Positions 30,044-39,524 of a stretch of DNA of 64,000 nt are shown here, piece by piece (position 1 is the first letter of the stretch; every line of letters begins with the position of its first letter). The DNA comes from Brevundimonas basaltis (lineage in GTDB: Bacteria; Pseudomonadota; Alphaproteobacteria; Caulobacterales; Caulobacteraceae). The stretch is from contig NZ_JACHFZ010000001.1 of the NCBI RefSeq assembly GCF_014202075.1, positions 62,001-126,000 on the forward strand. Reading direction: 5' to 3'. The notes beneath the pieces are model-generated. The model searched no databases, was not told the DNA's origin, and was given only the letters and a program-made list of their open reading frames with translations. Position numbers and translations under genes: made by a program.

Positions 30044-31402
30044 TCAGAGCACGCCGCCGTTCGACTTGATCACCTCCGCGTAGAGCAGACCGGAGTCCTT
30101 GATGGTCCGCTCCTGGGTCTGGAAATTGACGTGGGTGATGCCGAACCGCTTCGAATAGCCCAGCGACCATTCCAGATTGTCGAGCAGCGACCAGGCCATG
30201 TAACCGCGCAGGTCGACGCCCTTGCCGATGGCGTCGTGCGCCGCCTTGAGGTGGTTCTTCAGATACTCAACCCGCATCGGGTCGTGGACCCGGCCGTCGA
30301 TGGCGTGGGGCGGATCGTACCAGGCCGAGCCGTTTTCGGTGATCATCAGCGGCAGGCCGTTGGTCTGTTCATGCAGCCAGACGAGGGTGTCGGTCAGGGC
30401 GGGAGGATAGACCTCCCAGCCGGTCTCGGTGTGGGCGTGCTGGACCTGTTTCACCGGCCGGGCGCGGACGGGCCAGGCGTCGGGGGCGTTCTCGGGCACC
30501 GAGCGGGTGTACCAGTTCAGGCCCATCCAGTCGGTCGGCTGGGCGATCAGGTCGAAGTCCGCCTGCGGGAAGTCGCGGTAGGCCTCCCCGTAGACGTCTT
30601 CCAGTTCCTGGGGATAGCCGCGGCCCATCAGGGGGTCGAGGAACCAGCGGTTCATCTGGGCGTCGGCGCGGCGGCGGGCCGCCTCGTCCTCGGGCCGGTC
30701 GCTGGCCGGGTATTTCGGTTCGATGTTGAGGACGATGCCAATGTCGCCCTCGCCGACCTGACGGAACCGTTTCACCGCGGCGCCGTGGGCGCGCAGAATA
30801 TTGTGGCCGGCGATCATGGCCTCGAAAGCCGAGCGGTGGCCCGGGGCGAGGGCGCCGTGCAGATAGCCGCCGTCGACGATGACCCACGGCTCGTTGATCG
30901 TGCCCCACGTCTTCACCCGGCCCTTGAATTTCTCGAACAGGACCTGGCCATAGTCGGCGAACCAGTCGGCGATGTCGGGATTGAGCCAGCCGCCGCGGTC
31001 GTCGAGAGCGGCGGGAAGATCCCAGTGGTAGAGGGTGCAAAGCGGCTCGATCCCGGCCTCGAGCAGGCCGTCGACGAGCCGGTCGTAGAAGGCGAGACCC
31101 TTCTCGTTGATGGCGCCGCGGCCCTCGGGCATGACCCGGCTCCAGCTGACCGAGAACCGGTAGGCCTGGAGGTTCAGGCGCTTCATCAACTGGATGTCTT
31201 CGCGCCACTTGTTGTAGTGGTCGCAGGCCACGTCGCCGGTGTCGCCGTCCCGCATGTTGCCCGGCGTATGGCTGAACCGGTCCCAGATCGAGGCGCCCGC
31301 GCCATCGGCCATGGAGGAGCCTTCGATCTGATAGGCGGCCGTCGCCGCGCCCCACAGGAAACCTTCTGGAAACAGATAGTTACCGGTGTCTTTCGTGATC
31401 AT
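30044..31402 (-). CDS. GH1 beta-glucosidase
   Basis: This 452-residue glycoside hydrolase family 1 enzyme cleaves terminal beta-linked glucose from oligosaccharides or aryl glucosides. FPEGFLWGAATAAYQIEGS and GASIWDRFSHTPG are family markers. The acid/base Glu171 lies in WGTINEPWVIVDG and the nucleophile Glu356 in PLMITENGSAW. The start MITKDTGNYLFPEG has no signal, so it is cytoplasmic and acts after uptake. It diverges from the LacI gene across a 257-bp region that holds a palindromic operator, and so is probably repressed by it. Confidence 0.94.
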   Translation of the reverse strand: MITKDTGNYLFPEGFLWGAATAAYQIEGSSMADGAGASIWDRFSHTPGNMRDGDTGDVACDHYNKWREDIQLMKRLNLQAYRFSVSWSRVMPEGRGAINEKGLAFYDRLVDGLLEAGIEPLCTLYHWDLPAALDDRGGWLNPDIADWFADYGQVLFEKFKGRVKTWGTINEPWVIVDGGYLHGALAPGHRSAFEAMIAGHNILRAHGAAVKRFRQVGEGDIGIVLNIEPKYPASDRPEDEAARRRADAQMNRWFLDPLMGRGYPQELEDVYGEAYRDFPQADFDLIAQPTDWMGLNWYTRSVPENAPDAWPVRARPVKQVQHAHTETGWEVYPPALTDTLVWLHEQTNGLPLMITENGSAWYDPPHAIDGRVHDPMRVEYLKNHLKAAHDAIGKGVDLRGYMAWSLLDNLEWSLGYSKRFGITHVNFQTQERTIKDSGLLYAEVIKSNGGVL

Positions 31403-31537
31403 GGTCGAGGCTCGTGAAACGCGATGTGGTCAACTGAAAAGGGCTGGGCCGCCGGGGCGGGTACGCGTGTAGCCCCGTGAGCACAACCTCCCTGTGACCA
31501 AACTAGGGCACTTGCGGGCGATATGGCCAGTGTGTCA

Positions 31538-31551
31538 TGTAATCGGTTACA
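31538..31551. promoter_or_regulatory. Palindromic LacI-family operator
   Basis: TGTAATCGGTTACA has 5-bp perfect arms (TGTAA/TTACA) around the centre TCGG. A CG at or near the dyad is usual for LacI-family operators. It lies between the divergent GH1 gene and the LacI regulator and is the only such dyad I see in that gap (31403-31659). Confidence 0.75.
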
Positions 31552-31659
31552 CGGAATTATCGAACGGACCCGCGAGAAGCGGGCCGGGATCGCGAACCGG
31601 TCAGGGAGAGAGACTTTGGGGCCTGGTGCGACAGCAAACATCTGCGTGGATGTTGGGGC

Positions 31660-32733
31660 ATGAAGGCCGCGACGATCCGGGACGTGGCGGACCGGGCGGA
31701 CGTCTCCGTCGCGTCCGTTTCACGCGTCCTGACCGGGGCCGGCCCGGTCACCGAAACGACCCGGAAGAAGGTGATGGAGGCGGTCGATGCGCTCCAGTAC
31801 GTGCCCCACTCCGGCGCGCGCAGCCTGTCGACCAGCAAGACCCAGACGATAGGCGTCATCCTGCCGGACCTGTATGGCGAATACTTTTCCGAGCTGATCC
31901 GGGGCATGGACGTGGGGGCGAGGGCCCTCGGCTACCACCTGATCGTCTCCAGTTCCCATGACGACGCCGAGGAGGCCTCGGCGGCGATCCGCTCGATGCG
32001 TGGTCGCGTCGACGGATTGATTGTCCTGTCGCCGCATCTCGACGCGGCCAATCTGGCGACCAGCCTGGCCGGACGGCTGCCGATCCTGCTCATGAACGGC
32101 GGCGCCGACGCCGGTCGTCCCTCGATCGTGGTCGACAATCATGGCGGCGCCGTTCAGGCGGTGGAGCACCTCATCGCCACCGGCCGGCGCCGTATCGCGC
32201 ACATTTCCGGCCCGACCGGCAACCTTGAGGCCGAGTCGCGGCTGGCGGGCTATCTGGAAGCCATGGCGCGGGCCAACCTGCCGACCACCGTGGTCGAAGG
32301 CGCCTTCACCCAGGCCTCGGGCCATCAGGTCGGGGCAGAACTGGCGGCGCGTAGCGAGCGGCCGGACGCGATCTTCGCCGGCAACGACATGATGGCGGTC
32401 GGAGCCATGCTGGCCCTTCAGGACGCCGGGCTCTCCGTGCCGGAGGACGTGGCTCTCGTCGGGTTCGACGACGTGCCGATCGCCGAGCTGGTGCGTCCGG
32501 GCCTGACCACTCTGAGGATCCGGATCGCTGACACCGGACGAAGCGCGCTGGAGCGTCTCGTCCGCCTCGTCGACGCAGCGGGGGCCCCTGCCGACACCGC
32601 CTGCGAGGTCGTCCGTCCCGAACTGGTCGTGCGCCCGTCGAGCGATCCTGCGGCGCAGGCCCGAACCACGTCCGGCGATCGCCCTCGCGATTCCGCCAGC
32701 TTACCACATCTCAAGGGGGAGAACCCGCAATGA
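31660..32733 (+). CDS. LacI-family transcriptional regulator
   Basis: This 357-residue regulator starts MKAATIRDVADRADVSVASV, the LacI HTH (residues 4-25), followed by the hinge SVSRVLTGAGPVTETTRKKV and the periplasmic-binding-like sensor domain (about 60-330: QTIGVILPDLYGEYFSELIRG, IFAGNDMMAVGAMLALQDAG, VALVGFDDVPIAELVRPGLT). The C-terminal 30 residues are polar and unlike other LacI proteins. Its stop overlaps the TonB receptor ATG by 4 bp, so repressor and receptor are coupled. The likely effector is a glucose disaccharide. Confidence 0.93.
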   Translation: MKAATIRDVADRADVSVASVSRVLTGAGPVTETTRKKVMEAVDALQYVPHSGARSLSTSKTQTIGVILPDLYGEYFSELIRGMDVGARALGYHLIVSSSHDDAEEASAAIRSMRGRVDGLIVLSPHLDAANLATSLAGRLPILLMNGGADAGRPSIVVDNHGGAVQAVEHLIATGRRRIAHISGPTGNLEAESRLAGYLEAMARANLPTTVVEGAFTQASGHQVGAELAARSERPDAIFAGNDMMAVGAMLALQDAGLSVPEDVALVGFDDVPIAELVRPGLTTLRIRIADTGRSALERLVRLVDAAGAPADTACEVVRPELVVRPSSDPAAQARTTSGDRPRDSASLPHLKGENPQ

Positions 32734-35700
32734 CCCGCAAGTCCAAGCAGTACCTGGGCGCCGTCTCGGCCCTCGCCGTCGCCCTCTCGCTGGCCGCCGC
32801 CGGCGGCGCGGCGGCCCAGGTCGCCACCTCGACCATCCGGGGTTCGGTGACCGACGGGGGACAGGCCGAAGCCGGAGCCGCGATCGTGGCGCGCGACGTG
32901 GCCTCGGGGTTCACCAACCGAACCACGGCGAACTCGCAGGGCGGCTATGTCCTGTCCGGCCTGCGCCCCGGCACCTATGAGATCACCGTCACCACGACCG
33001 ACGGCGAGACCACGTCCGAGGTGGTCACGATTGGCATCGGCCAGGTCGGTGAGGTCGATCTCCGCATCGGGGGCGCGGCCGCTTCCGGCGGCGGGGCCAC
33101 CGAAATCGCTGAAGTCGTGGTCACCGGTCGCCGGCTGGTCGAGGTCCGGACGCCGGAGATCGCCACGAATGTGACGACGCAGCAGATCAACACCCTGCCG
33201 CAGATCAACCGCAACTTCCTCAACTTCGCCGCCCTCGCCCCCGGCGTACGGGTGTCGCAGAACGAGCAGGAGCAGACCATCACCGCGGGCGGCCAGCGGG
33301 CGGAATCGGTCAACGCCTTCATCGACGGCGCCAGTCTGAAGTCGAACATTATCGACGGTGGCATCGCCGGTCAGGACGACAGCCGCGGCAATCCGTTCCC
33401 GCAGGCCGGCATCCAGGAGTTCCGGGTCGTCAGCCAGAACTTCAAGGCCGAGTACGAGCAGGCCTCCTCGGCCATCATCACGGCCGTGACCCGTTCGGGC
33501 ACCAATGAGTTCCACGGCGAGGTGTTCGGCACCTATCGCGATCAGAGCTTCATCGAGCAGGACGTCTTTTCCGCACGGCGCGGCGACGAGCAGCCCGATC
33601 TGGAGGTTCAGCAGTACGGCTTCGCCCTCGGCGGTCCGATCATTCGGGACACGCTGCACTTCTTCGGCACTTATGAGCGCAAGGAAGAGGGCCGCGCCGC
33701 GGCCGTCAATCTCGGCCGTCAGGAGCCGCGCTTCACCAACCAGTTCGGCCAGTACATCGGCACCTTCGCCGTGCCGTTCGAGGAAGACCTGTATTTCGGC
33801 AAGCTGAGCTGGCAGCCGGCCGACGATCATCTGGTTGATCTGAGCGTCACCTGGCGTGACGAGTTCGACACCCGCGGGATCGGTGGGGCCGACTCGGCCG
33901 AGCGGGCCACGGAACTGAACCAGACCACGCTGACCATCAACGGCCGCCACCAGTGGACGACGGACACCTTCGTCAACGAGCTGACGGTCACCCAGCGCGA
34001 GTACAACTACAACCCGCAGCCGATCAACTTCTCCAGCTTTGGGGAAACCTACCGGCTGCACACCGACACCAATCCGGCGCCCGGGTTCCAGCCGAACTTT
34101 TTCGGGGGCGACACCATCCTCAACCTCGGCGGCGCCGACAGCCGGCAGGACATTGTCGATGAGGTTCTAACTCTCCGCGACGACCTGACCTTCAACGAGA
34201 TCGAGTGGAACGGCTTCCACACCATCAAGATCGGCGGGAAATTCTCCCGCCAGAACTACCAGGTGACGAAGGAGTTCGGGCGCAATCCGCTGTTCTATTA
34301 TGACGTCGATGGTCGTCCGGAGCTGTCGGGCAGCACCACGGTCCCGTACCGCGTCGAGCTGGGCAACGCCTTCCCGTCGGTCGATCTGACCAACAACGTC
34401 ATCGGCCTGTACATCCAGGACGACTGGCAGATCACCGACAAGCTGGAGCTGAACCTCGGCCTGCGCTGGGACTACGAAGACAACGCCAACAATAACGACT
34501 ACGTCACGCCCCGGTCGGTGGTCGACGGACTGAACCAGTGGATCGCCTCGACCAACGGCGGCAAGCCGGCGGGCTATGCGCCGAGCTGGTTCGACATCAA
34601 CGACTACATCGCCACGGGCGACAACCGCGATCCGTTCACCGGGGCCTTCCAGCCGCGGATCGGCTTCTCGTACGATGTCTTCGGCGACCGCTCGACGGTG
34701 ATTTTCGGCGGCGCCGGCCGCTACTACGACCGCGTCCAGTTCAACTTCTCGTTCGACGAGATCGTCAAGCCGTTCGACTTCCGCCAGAATGTCTTCTTTT
34801 CGACCACCGGAGCCCCTCCCGGCGTAGCCAGCGGCAACGCCGGCGACCCGATCTTGTGGCAGGAATCGTATCGCACGGTGGCCGGGCTCGACGCCCTGCT
34901 CGACACCATTCCGGCCCGGGGCGAGGCCTTCCTGCTGGCCAACGATTTCGAGCCGCCGCGCACCGACCAGTTCAACATCGGGGTTCGCCAGCGCTTCGGC
35001 GACTGGCAGACCGAGCTGACCCTCGCCTACGGCAAGACCGAGAACGAGTTCACCTGGCAGTATCTGAACCGCTGCCGCGAACCCACGCGACCCAATGACG
35101 GCAATGGCTATGGCGACAGCGGCGGCTTCTGCGGTCCGGACGGGACCAACCCGTACCGCGCCTACCTGGTGTCGGATCACAACAAGGAGCGCGAGTTCAC
35201 CGCCCTCTATCTGAAGGCCGACAAGCCCTACACGCGGGACTCGGGCTGGGGCTTCAACCTCGCCTACACCTGGTCGGAATCGCTGCAGAACGGCGGCAAC
35301 GACAATTTCTGCTTCGACTGCTTCTCGGTCGAGACGTCGCCGATGCGCTCTTCGGCGAACGACGAAACCCACCGGATCGTGGCCAACGGCATCCTCGACC
35401 TGCCGTGGGACTTCCAGCTGTCGGGCATCCTGACCCTCGGCTCGGGCTCGCCGTTCAACGTCTTCGACGGCACGGGTTCGCAGTTCTACTTCCGGCCCTA
35501 CGCCGGGCGTCCGGAGAAGTACGGCTTCATCATTCCGAACGCCTTCGCCTACCGGAATCTGGACCTCCGCCTGACCAAGAATTTCGAGGCCTTCAGCGGT
35601 CACGAGCTGTCGCTGTTCGTCGACGCCATCAACGTCTTCAACTTCGACAACTACAGCGGCTTCGACGGCGGCACCGGCTCTGCGACCAATCCGAACCCGA

Positions 35701-35771
35701 ACTTCGGCAACCCGAGCTCGGTGCTGTTCCCGACCCGCACCTTCCAGGTCGGTATGCGCTACAGCTTCTGA
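32730..35771 (+). CDS. TonB-dependent receptor with carboxypeptidase-like N-terminal domain (Oar-like)
   Basis: This 1013-residue outer-membrane receptor has a signal peptide (about 1-30, ending AAGGAAAQ), a carboxypeptidase-regulatory-like domain (about 32-112: TSTIRGSVTDGGQAEAGAAIV, ANSQGGYVLSGLRPGTYEIT), and a plug (about 125-250: EIAEVVVTGRRL, LPQINRNFLNFAALAPGV, EQASSAIITAVTRSGTNEFHGEVFG). The beta-barrel follows and ends FQVGMRYSF with terminal Phe. VVTGRR resembles the TonB-box neighbourhood. It probably carries glycan oligomers across the outer membrane. Overlaps lacI by 4 bp; a good terminator follows. Confidence 0.92.
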   Translation: MTRKSKQYLGAVSALAVALSLAAAGGAAAQVATSTIRGSVTDGGQAEAGAAIVARDVASGFTNRTTANSQGGYVLSGLRPGTYEITVTTTDGETTSEVVTIGIGQVGEVDLRIGGAAASGGGATEIAEVVVTGRRLVEVRTPEIATNVTTQQINTLPQINRNFLNFAALAPGVRVSQNEQEQTITAGGQRAESVNAFIDGASLKSNIIDGGIAGQDDSRGNPFPQAGIQEFRVVSQNFKAEYEQASSAIITAVTRSGTNEFHGEVFGTYRDQSFIEQDVFSARRGDEQPDLEVQQYGFALGGPIIRDTLHFFGTYERKEEGRAAAVNLGRQEPRFTNQFGQYIGTFAVPFEEDLYFGKLSWQPADDHLVDLSVTWRDEFDTRGIGGADSAERATELNQTTLTINGRHQWTTDTFVNELTVTQREYNYNPQPINFSSFGETYRLHTDTNPAPGFQPNFFGGDTILNLGGADSRQDIVDEVLTLRDDLTFNEIEWNGFHTIKIGGKFSRQNYQVTKEFGRNPLFYYDVDGRPELSGSTTVPYRVELGNAFPSVDLTNNVIGLYIQDDWQITDKLELNLGLRWDYEDNANNNDYVTPRSVVDGLNQWIASTNGGKPAGYAPSWFDINDYIATGDNRDPFTGAFQPRIGFSYDVFGDRSTVIFGGAGRYYDRVQFNFSFDEIVKPFDFRQNVFFSTTGAPPGVASGNAGDPILWQESYRTVAGLDALLDTIPARGEAFLLANDFEPPRTDQFNIGVRQRFGDWQTELTLAYGKTENEFTWQYLNRCREPTRPNDGNGYGDSGGFCGPDGTNPYRAYLVSDHNKEREFTALYLKADKPYTRDSGWGFNLAYTWSESLQNGGNDNFCFDCFSVETSPMRSSANDETHRIVANGILDLPWDFQLSGILTLGSGSPFNVFDGTGSQFYFRPYAGRPEKYGFIIPNAFAYRNLDLRLTKNFEAFSGHELSLFVDAINVFNFDNYSGFDGGTGSATNPNPNFGNPSSVLFPTRTFQVGMRYSF

Positions 35772-35786
35772 TCTCCTGACCCTGGC

Positions 35787-35826
35787 GGCCGCCCTCCGTT
35801 CAGAATCGGGGGGCGGCCTGTTTTTT
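35787..35826 (+). terminator. Rho-independent terminator after the TonB receptor
   Basis: GGCCGCCCTCCG (35787-35798) pairs with CGGGGGGCGGCC (35807-35818) with one T-G wobble, and TGTTTTTT follows. It separates the receptor from the GH144-like gene, so the downstream genes need readthrough or their own promoter. Confidence 0.88.
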
Positions 35827-35860
35827 GACTAGTCGGACCGTGAGTATGAGAGTGGCCGCC

Positions 35861-37300
35861 ATGGATCGTCGTCGTTTCCTGATGGGTTCCACCGTGGCCG
35901 GGGTCGGCGCTCTCGGACTGGCCGGCTGCGCCAGCGTGCCGGGCGCCCCGTGGACCGGCGGCCGGGCGCTCGACGCCGAGGTCGAGGAGCTGCAGGCGCG
36001 AACGTTCCGCTGGTTCGTGGACGTCACCAACCGGTCCAACGGCCTGACGCCGGACCGCTGGCCGACGAAGACCTTCGCCTCCATCGCCGCCGTCGGCTTC
36101 GCCCTGACCTGCTGGCCGATCGGGGTCGAACGCGGCTGGATGACGCGGGAGGAGGCGCGCGAGCGCACCCTGATCACCGCCCGCTTCTTCCATGACGCCC
36201 CGCAAGGGCCCGAGCCCACCGGCGTCGCGGGCCACAAGGGCTTCTTCTACCATTTCCTCGACATGGAGACCGGCCACCGCTACCGCGACACCGAGTTGTC
36301 GACGGTCGATACGACGCTGCTGCTGGGCGGGATGCTCTATGCGGCGCAGTGGTTCGACGGGGACCATCCCGACGAGGTGGAAATCCGCCGGCTGGTGCAG
36401 GCCATCTATGAGCGGGTCGAATGGGACTGGGCGGTGGTCCGGCCCAACCGCATCTCGATGGGGTGGCGTCCGGAGCGGGGCTTCATCGCCGCCGACTGGA
36501 ACAAGTACAACGAGGGGATGCTGGTTCTGCTGCTGGCCATGGGCAGCCCGACGCACCCCGTCCCGGCGGCGGTCTGGGACGAATGGTGCAGCGTCTACGA
36601 TCTGAGCTGGACCGACGAATGGGGGCCGGCGCACCTGCATTTCGCGCCGCTGTTCGGGCATCAGTACAGCCACATGTATGTGGACTTCCGCGGCATCCAC
36701 GACCCGTTCATGCGCTCGAAGCAAGCCGAGATCCCGGGCTTCGACTACTTCCAGAACAGCGTGCGGGCGGTGCAGGCGCAGCGCAGATACGCCATCGACA
36801 ATCCGATGGGCTGGGCCGGCTATTCCGCCGACATCTGGGGCCTGACCGCCTGCGACGGGCCGGGTGACATCAAACAGGTCATCGACGGACGGGAGCGGCA
36901 GTTCTTCAGCTATTCGGCGCGCGGGCCCGGCGACCGAGACGACGGGACGATCGCACCGACGGCGGCGCTCGGCTCCATGCCCTTCGCCCCCGCCGAGGTG
37001 ACGGCCTGCATGAAGGCGATGAAGGCGCGCTACGGCGCGGCCCTCTATACGGAATACGGCTTCCTCGACTCGTTCAACCCGACCCTGACGCAGACCAGTC
37101 AGACGCTGCGTCACGGCCGCATCGCGCCGGGGATCGGCTGGGTCGACGGCGACTATCTGGGCATCGACCAGGGGCCGATCGTCATCCAGATCGAGAACCA
37201 CCGTTCCGACGCCGTCTGGAAGCGTATGCGGCGTGAGCCGAACATCATCCGCGGTCTGAAGGCGGCCGGGTTCACGGGCGGCTGGCTGGCTAACGCATGA
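35861..37300 (+). CDS. Glycoamylase-family lipoprotein (GH144-like; possible endo-beta-1,2-glucanase)
   Basis: This 479-residue exported enzyme begins MDRRRFLMGSTVAGVGALG with a Tat-like RRRFL and a lipobox LAGC (Cys23), so a lipoprotein. The mature part is an (alpha/alpha)6 barrel: TFRWFVDVTNRSNGLTPDRW, SIAAVGFALTCWPIGVERGW, HKGFFYHFLDMETGHRY, SELSTVDTTLLLGGML-type helix (ELSTVDTTLLLGGML), MGWRPERGFIAADWNKYNE, FAPLFGHQYSHMYVDFRGI and YGFLDSFNPT. These are hallmarks of the glycoamylase domain PF10091, which includes GH144 beta-1,2-glucanases. It could also cut another beta-glucan. Start ATG 35861 fits the Tat/lipobox spacing; ATG 35846 is possible. Overlaps the binding-protein gene by 4 bp. 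Confidence 0.85.
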   Translation: MDRRRFLMGSTVAGVGALGLAGCASVPGAPWTGGRALDAEVEELQARTFRWFVDVTNRSNGLTPDRWPTKTFASIAAVGFALTCWPIGVERGWMTREEARERTLITARFFHDAPQGPEPTGVAGHKGFFYHFLDMETGHRYRDTELSTVDTTLLLGGMLYAAQWFDGDHPDEVEIRRLVQAIYERVEWDWAVVRPNRISMGWRPERGFIAADWNKYNEGMLVLLLAMGSPTHPVPAAVWDEWCSVYDLSWTDEWGPAHLHFAPLFGHQYSHMYVDFRGIHDPFMRSKQAEIPGFDYFQNSVRAVQAQRRYAIDNPMGWAGYSADIWGLTACDGPGDIKQVIDGRERQFFSYSARGPGDRDDGTIAPTAALGSMPFAPAEVTACMKAMKARYGAALYTEYGFLDSFNPTLTQTSQTLRHGRIAPGIGWVDGDYLGIDQGPIVIQIENHRSDAVWKRMRREPNIIRGLKAAGFTGGWLANA

Positions 37301-38568
37301 GCGTGATCCGGCCGGATCGACGGGCGGCGCTGGGCCTTCTGGCCGGGGCCGCGGCGTCGGGTCTGGCCGGATGCGGACGGCGGGATGACGGGGTCCTCCG
37401 CCTGACCTTCTGGGCCATGGGCAACGAGGCGACCAACGTCCCGCTGCTGCTGCCGGAGTTCGAGCGGCTGAACCCCGGGATCAAGGTCGACGTCCAGGCC
37501 CTGCCGTGGTCGGCGGCGCATCAGAAACTGCTGACCGCCTACGCCGGAGACTCGTTGCCGGACCTCAGCCAGGTGGGCAACACCTGGGTGTCTGAGATGG
37601 CCGCCATCGGGGCGATCTCCGCCCTGCCGGACTTCGCCTCGGACCTGCTCACCGACCAGTTCGATGCGGTGCTGGAAACCAACCGCATCGACGGCCGGGT
37701 GGTCGGCGTTCCCTGGTACGTCGACACCCGGCTGATTTTCTACCGCTCCGACCTGCTGGAGCAGGCGGGGTACGGGGCCGTGCCGCCGACCTGGGCCGGC
37801 TGGAAACAGGCCATGCTTGCGGTCAAGCGGGTGGTCGGGTCCGATAAATACGCCGTCCTCTTGCCGCTCAACGAGTTCGAACAGCTGCTGACCTTCGGCC
37901 TGCAGGGCGACCAGTCTTTGTTGCGCGAGCAGGCGACGCGGGGCAATTTCTCCAGCCCGTCGTTCGTGGCGGCGCTGGCCTTCTACAAGAGCCTGTTCGA
38001 CGAGGGCCTGGCGCCCGTGGCGTCGGCGGCGCAGATCTCCAACGTCTGGACGGAGTTCGCGCGCGGCTGGTTCAGCTTCTATTTCTCGGGACCGTGGACC
38101 ATCGGGGATTTCCGCAATCGCCTTGGTCCGGAGACGCGCTGGATGACCTCGGGCGTGCCGGGCCCGGACGGCATGGGAGCCTCGGCGCCCGGCGGCTCGT
38201 CCCTGGTGGTCTACAGCTCCTCGCCGCGGCAGGAGGCGGCGTGGACGCTGGTCCGCTATCTGTCCGATCCGGCGGTGCAGGCGCGCTTCAATGTCGTGAC
38301 AGGCAATCTGCCGGCGCGGCAGAGCGCCTGGAGCGCGCAGGCGGTGGCCAATGATCCGTACATCGCCGCCTTCAAGGGCCAGCTGGCGCGCGCCGAGGCC
38401 GTGCCCAAGGTCCCGGAATGGGAGCGGATCGTCACCGAGATGCAGATTGTCGCCGAGCGGATGGTGCGCGGCGAGTACACGCCCGAGGCCGCCGGCGCCG
38501 AGATCGACCGCCGCGCCGACCGGCTGCTCGAGAAACGCCGCTGGATGATGGAGCGGGGCAGGGCATGA
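37297..38568 (+). CDS. Sugar ABC transporter substrate-binding lipoprotein
   Basis: This 423-residue solute-binding protein of the UgpB/MalE type has a lipobox LAGC at Cys26 after MSVIRPDRRAALGLLAGAA. LRLTFWAMGNEATNVPLLLPEF, PWSAAHQKLLTAYAGDSLPDL, GRVVGVPWYVDTRLIFYRSDL and GPWTIGDFRN are typical oligosaccharide-binding features. It overlaps GH144-like upstream and permease downstream by 4 bp each (ATGA). It captures glycan fragments in the periplasm for the two permeases. Confidence 0.9.
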   Translation: MSVIRPDRRAALGLLAGAAASGLAGCGRRDDGVLRLTFWAMGNEATNVPLLLPEFERLNPGIKVDVQALPWSAAHQKLLTAYAGDSLPDLSQVGNTWVSEMAAIGAISALPDFASDLLTDQFDAVLETNRIDGRVVGVPWYVDTRLIFYRSDLLEQAGYGAVPPTWAGWKQAMLAVKRVVGSDKYAVLLPLNEFEQLLTFGLQGDQSLLREQATRGNFSSPSFVAALAFYKSLFDEGLAPVASAAQISNVWTEFARGWFSFYFSGPWTIGDFRNRLGPETRWMTSGVPGPDGMGASAPGGSSLVVYSSSPRQEAAWTLVRYLSDPAVQARFNVVTGNLPARQSAWSAQAVANDPYIAAFKGQLARAEAVPKVPEWERIVTEMQIVAERMVRGEYTPEAAGAEIDRRADRLLEKRRWMMERGRA

Positions 38569-39524
38569 CCGACGTCCGGCTCAACATGGCCAAGGTCGAG
38601 GCGGAGGCCGCCGTCCGTCCGCGCCGCAGGCCAGGCGGCGCCCGGGCGCGGGAGCGGGCCGCGTGGGGCTTCGTGGCGCCGGCGCTGATCGCCATCGGCG
38701 TGTTCTTCGCGGTCCCGGTGTTCGCGGCCCTGCTGCTCAGCCTGACCGACTTCGACATCTACGCCCTGGCCGATCTGGACAATGTCCGCTTCATCGGAGT
38801 GCAGAACTACGAGCGGCTGTTCGGAAATCCGCTGTTCTGGGGGGCGATGAAGAACACCGGCCTGTTCGCGGTGCTGGGCGTGCCGCTGTCGATCGCGGCG
38901 TCGCTGGCGGCGGCGGTGATCCTCAACGCCCGGGTGGTGAAGTGGCGGCCCCTGTGGCGGGTGATCTTCTTCGCCCCCTTCGTGACCACGCTCGTGGCCA
39001 CGGCGGTGCTGTGGAACTACCTGCTGCACACCCGCTACGGCGTCATCAACTGGGCCATATCAAGCGTGGGCCTGTCGCCCGTGGACTGGCTGGGCCAGCC
39101 CTCGACCTCGATCCCCGCCATCCTGATGTTCGTGGTGTGGAAGATATTCGGCTACAACATGCTGATCTTCCTCGCCGTCCTGCAGACCGTGCCGGACGAC
39201 CTGTACGAGGCGGCGCGGATCGACGGGGCGGGGGTGTGGAAGCGGTTTACCCACGTCACCCTGCCGGCCATCGCCCCGACGCTGTTGCTGGTCTCGATCA
39301 TCTCGGTGGCGAGCTTCTTCCAGCTGTTCGCCGAGCCCTATGTGATGACCCAGGGCGGACCGGCGCAGAGCACGGTGACGGTGCTCTACTTCATGTACGA
39401 AGAGGGCTTCAAATGGTGGAACCTCGGCTCCGCCAGCGCCGTGGCCTTCGTGCTATTCGTCTGCATCCTGGCGGTGACGCTGGTGCAACTGGCCGTGGCG
39501 AAGCGGATGGGGGCCTACGAATGA
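38565..39524 (+). CDS. Sugar ABC transporter permease 1 (MalF/UgpA type)
   Basis: This 319-residue membrane protein has six main transmembrane helices after a basic N-terminus (about 1-35). WGFVAPALIAIGVFFAVPVF is helix 1, WRVIFFAPFVTTLVATAVLWN is another, and the EAA loop that docks the ATPase reads LYEAARIDGAGVWKRF. It forms a pair with the next permease. Start ATG 38565 overlaps the binding-protein stop. No ATPase gene is present in the operon. Confidence 0.92.
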   Translation: MTDVRLNMAKVEAEAAVRPRRRPGGARARERAAWGFVAPALIAIGVFFAVPVFAALLLSLTDFDIYALADLDNVRFIGVQNYERLFGNPLFWGAMKNTGLFAVLGVPLSIAASLAAAVILNARVVKWRPLWRVIFFAPFVTTLVATAVLWNYLLHTRYGVINWAISSVGLSPVDWLGQPSTSIPAILMFVVWKIFGYNMLIFLAVLQTVPDDLYEAARIDGAGVWKRFTHVTLPAIAPTLLLVSIISVASFFQLFAEPYVMTQGGPAQSTVTVLYFMYEEGFKWWNLGSASAVAFVLFVCILAVTLVQLAVAKRMGAYE

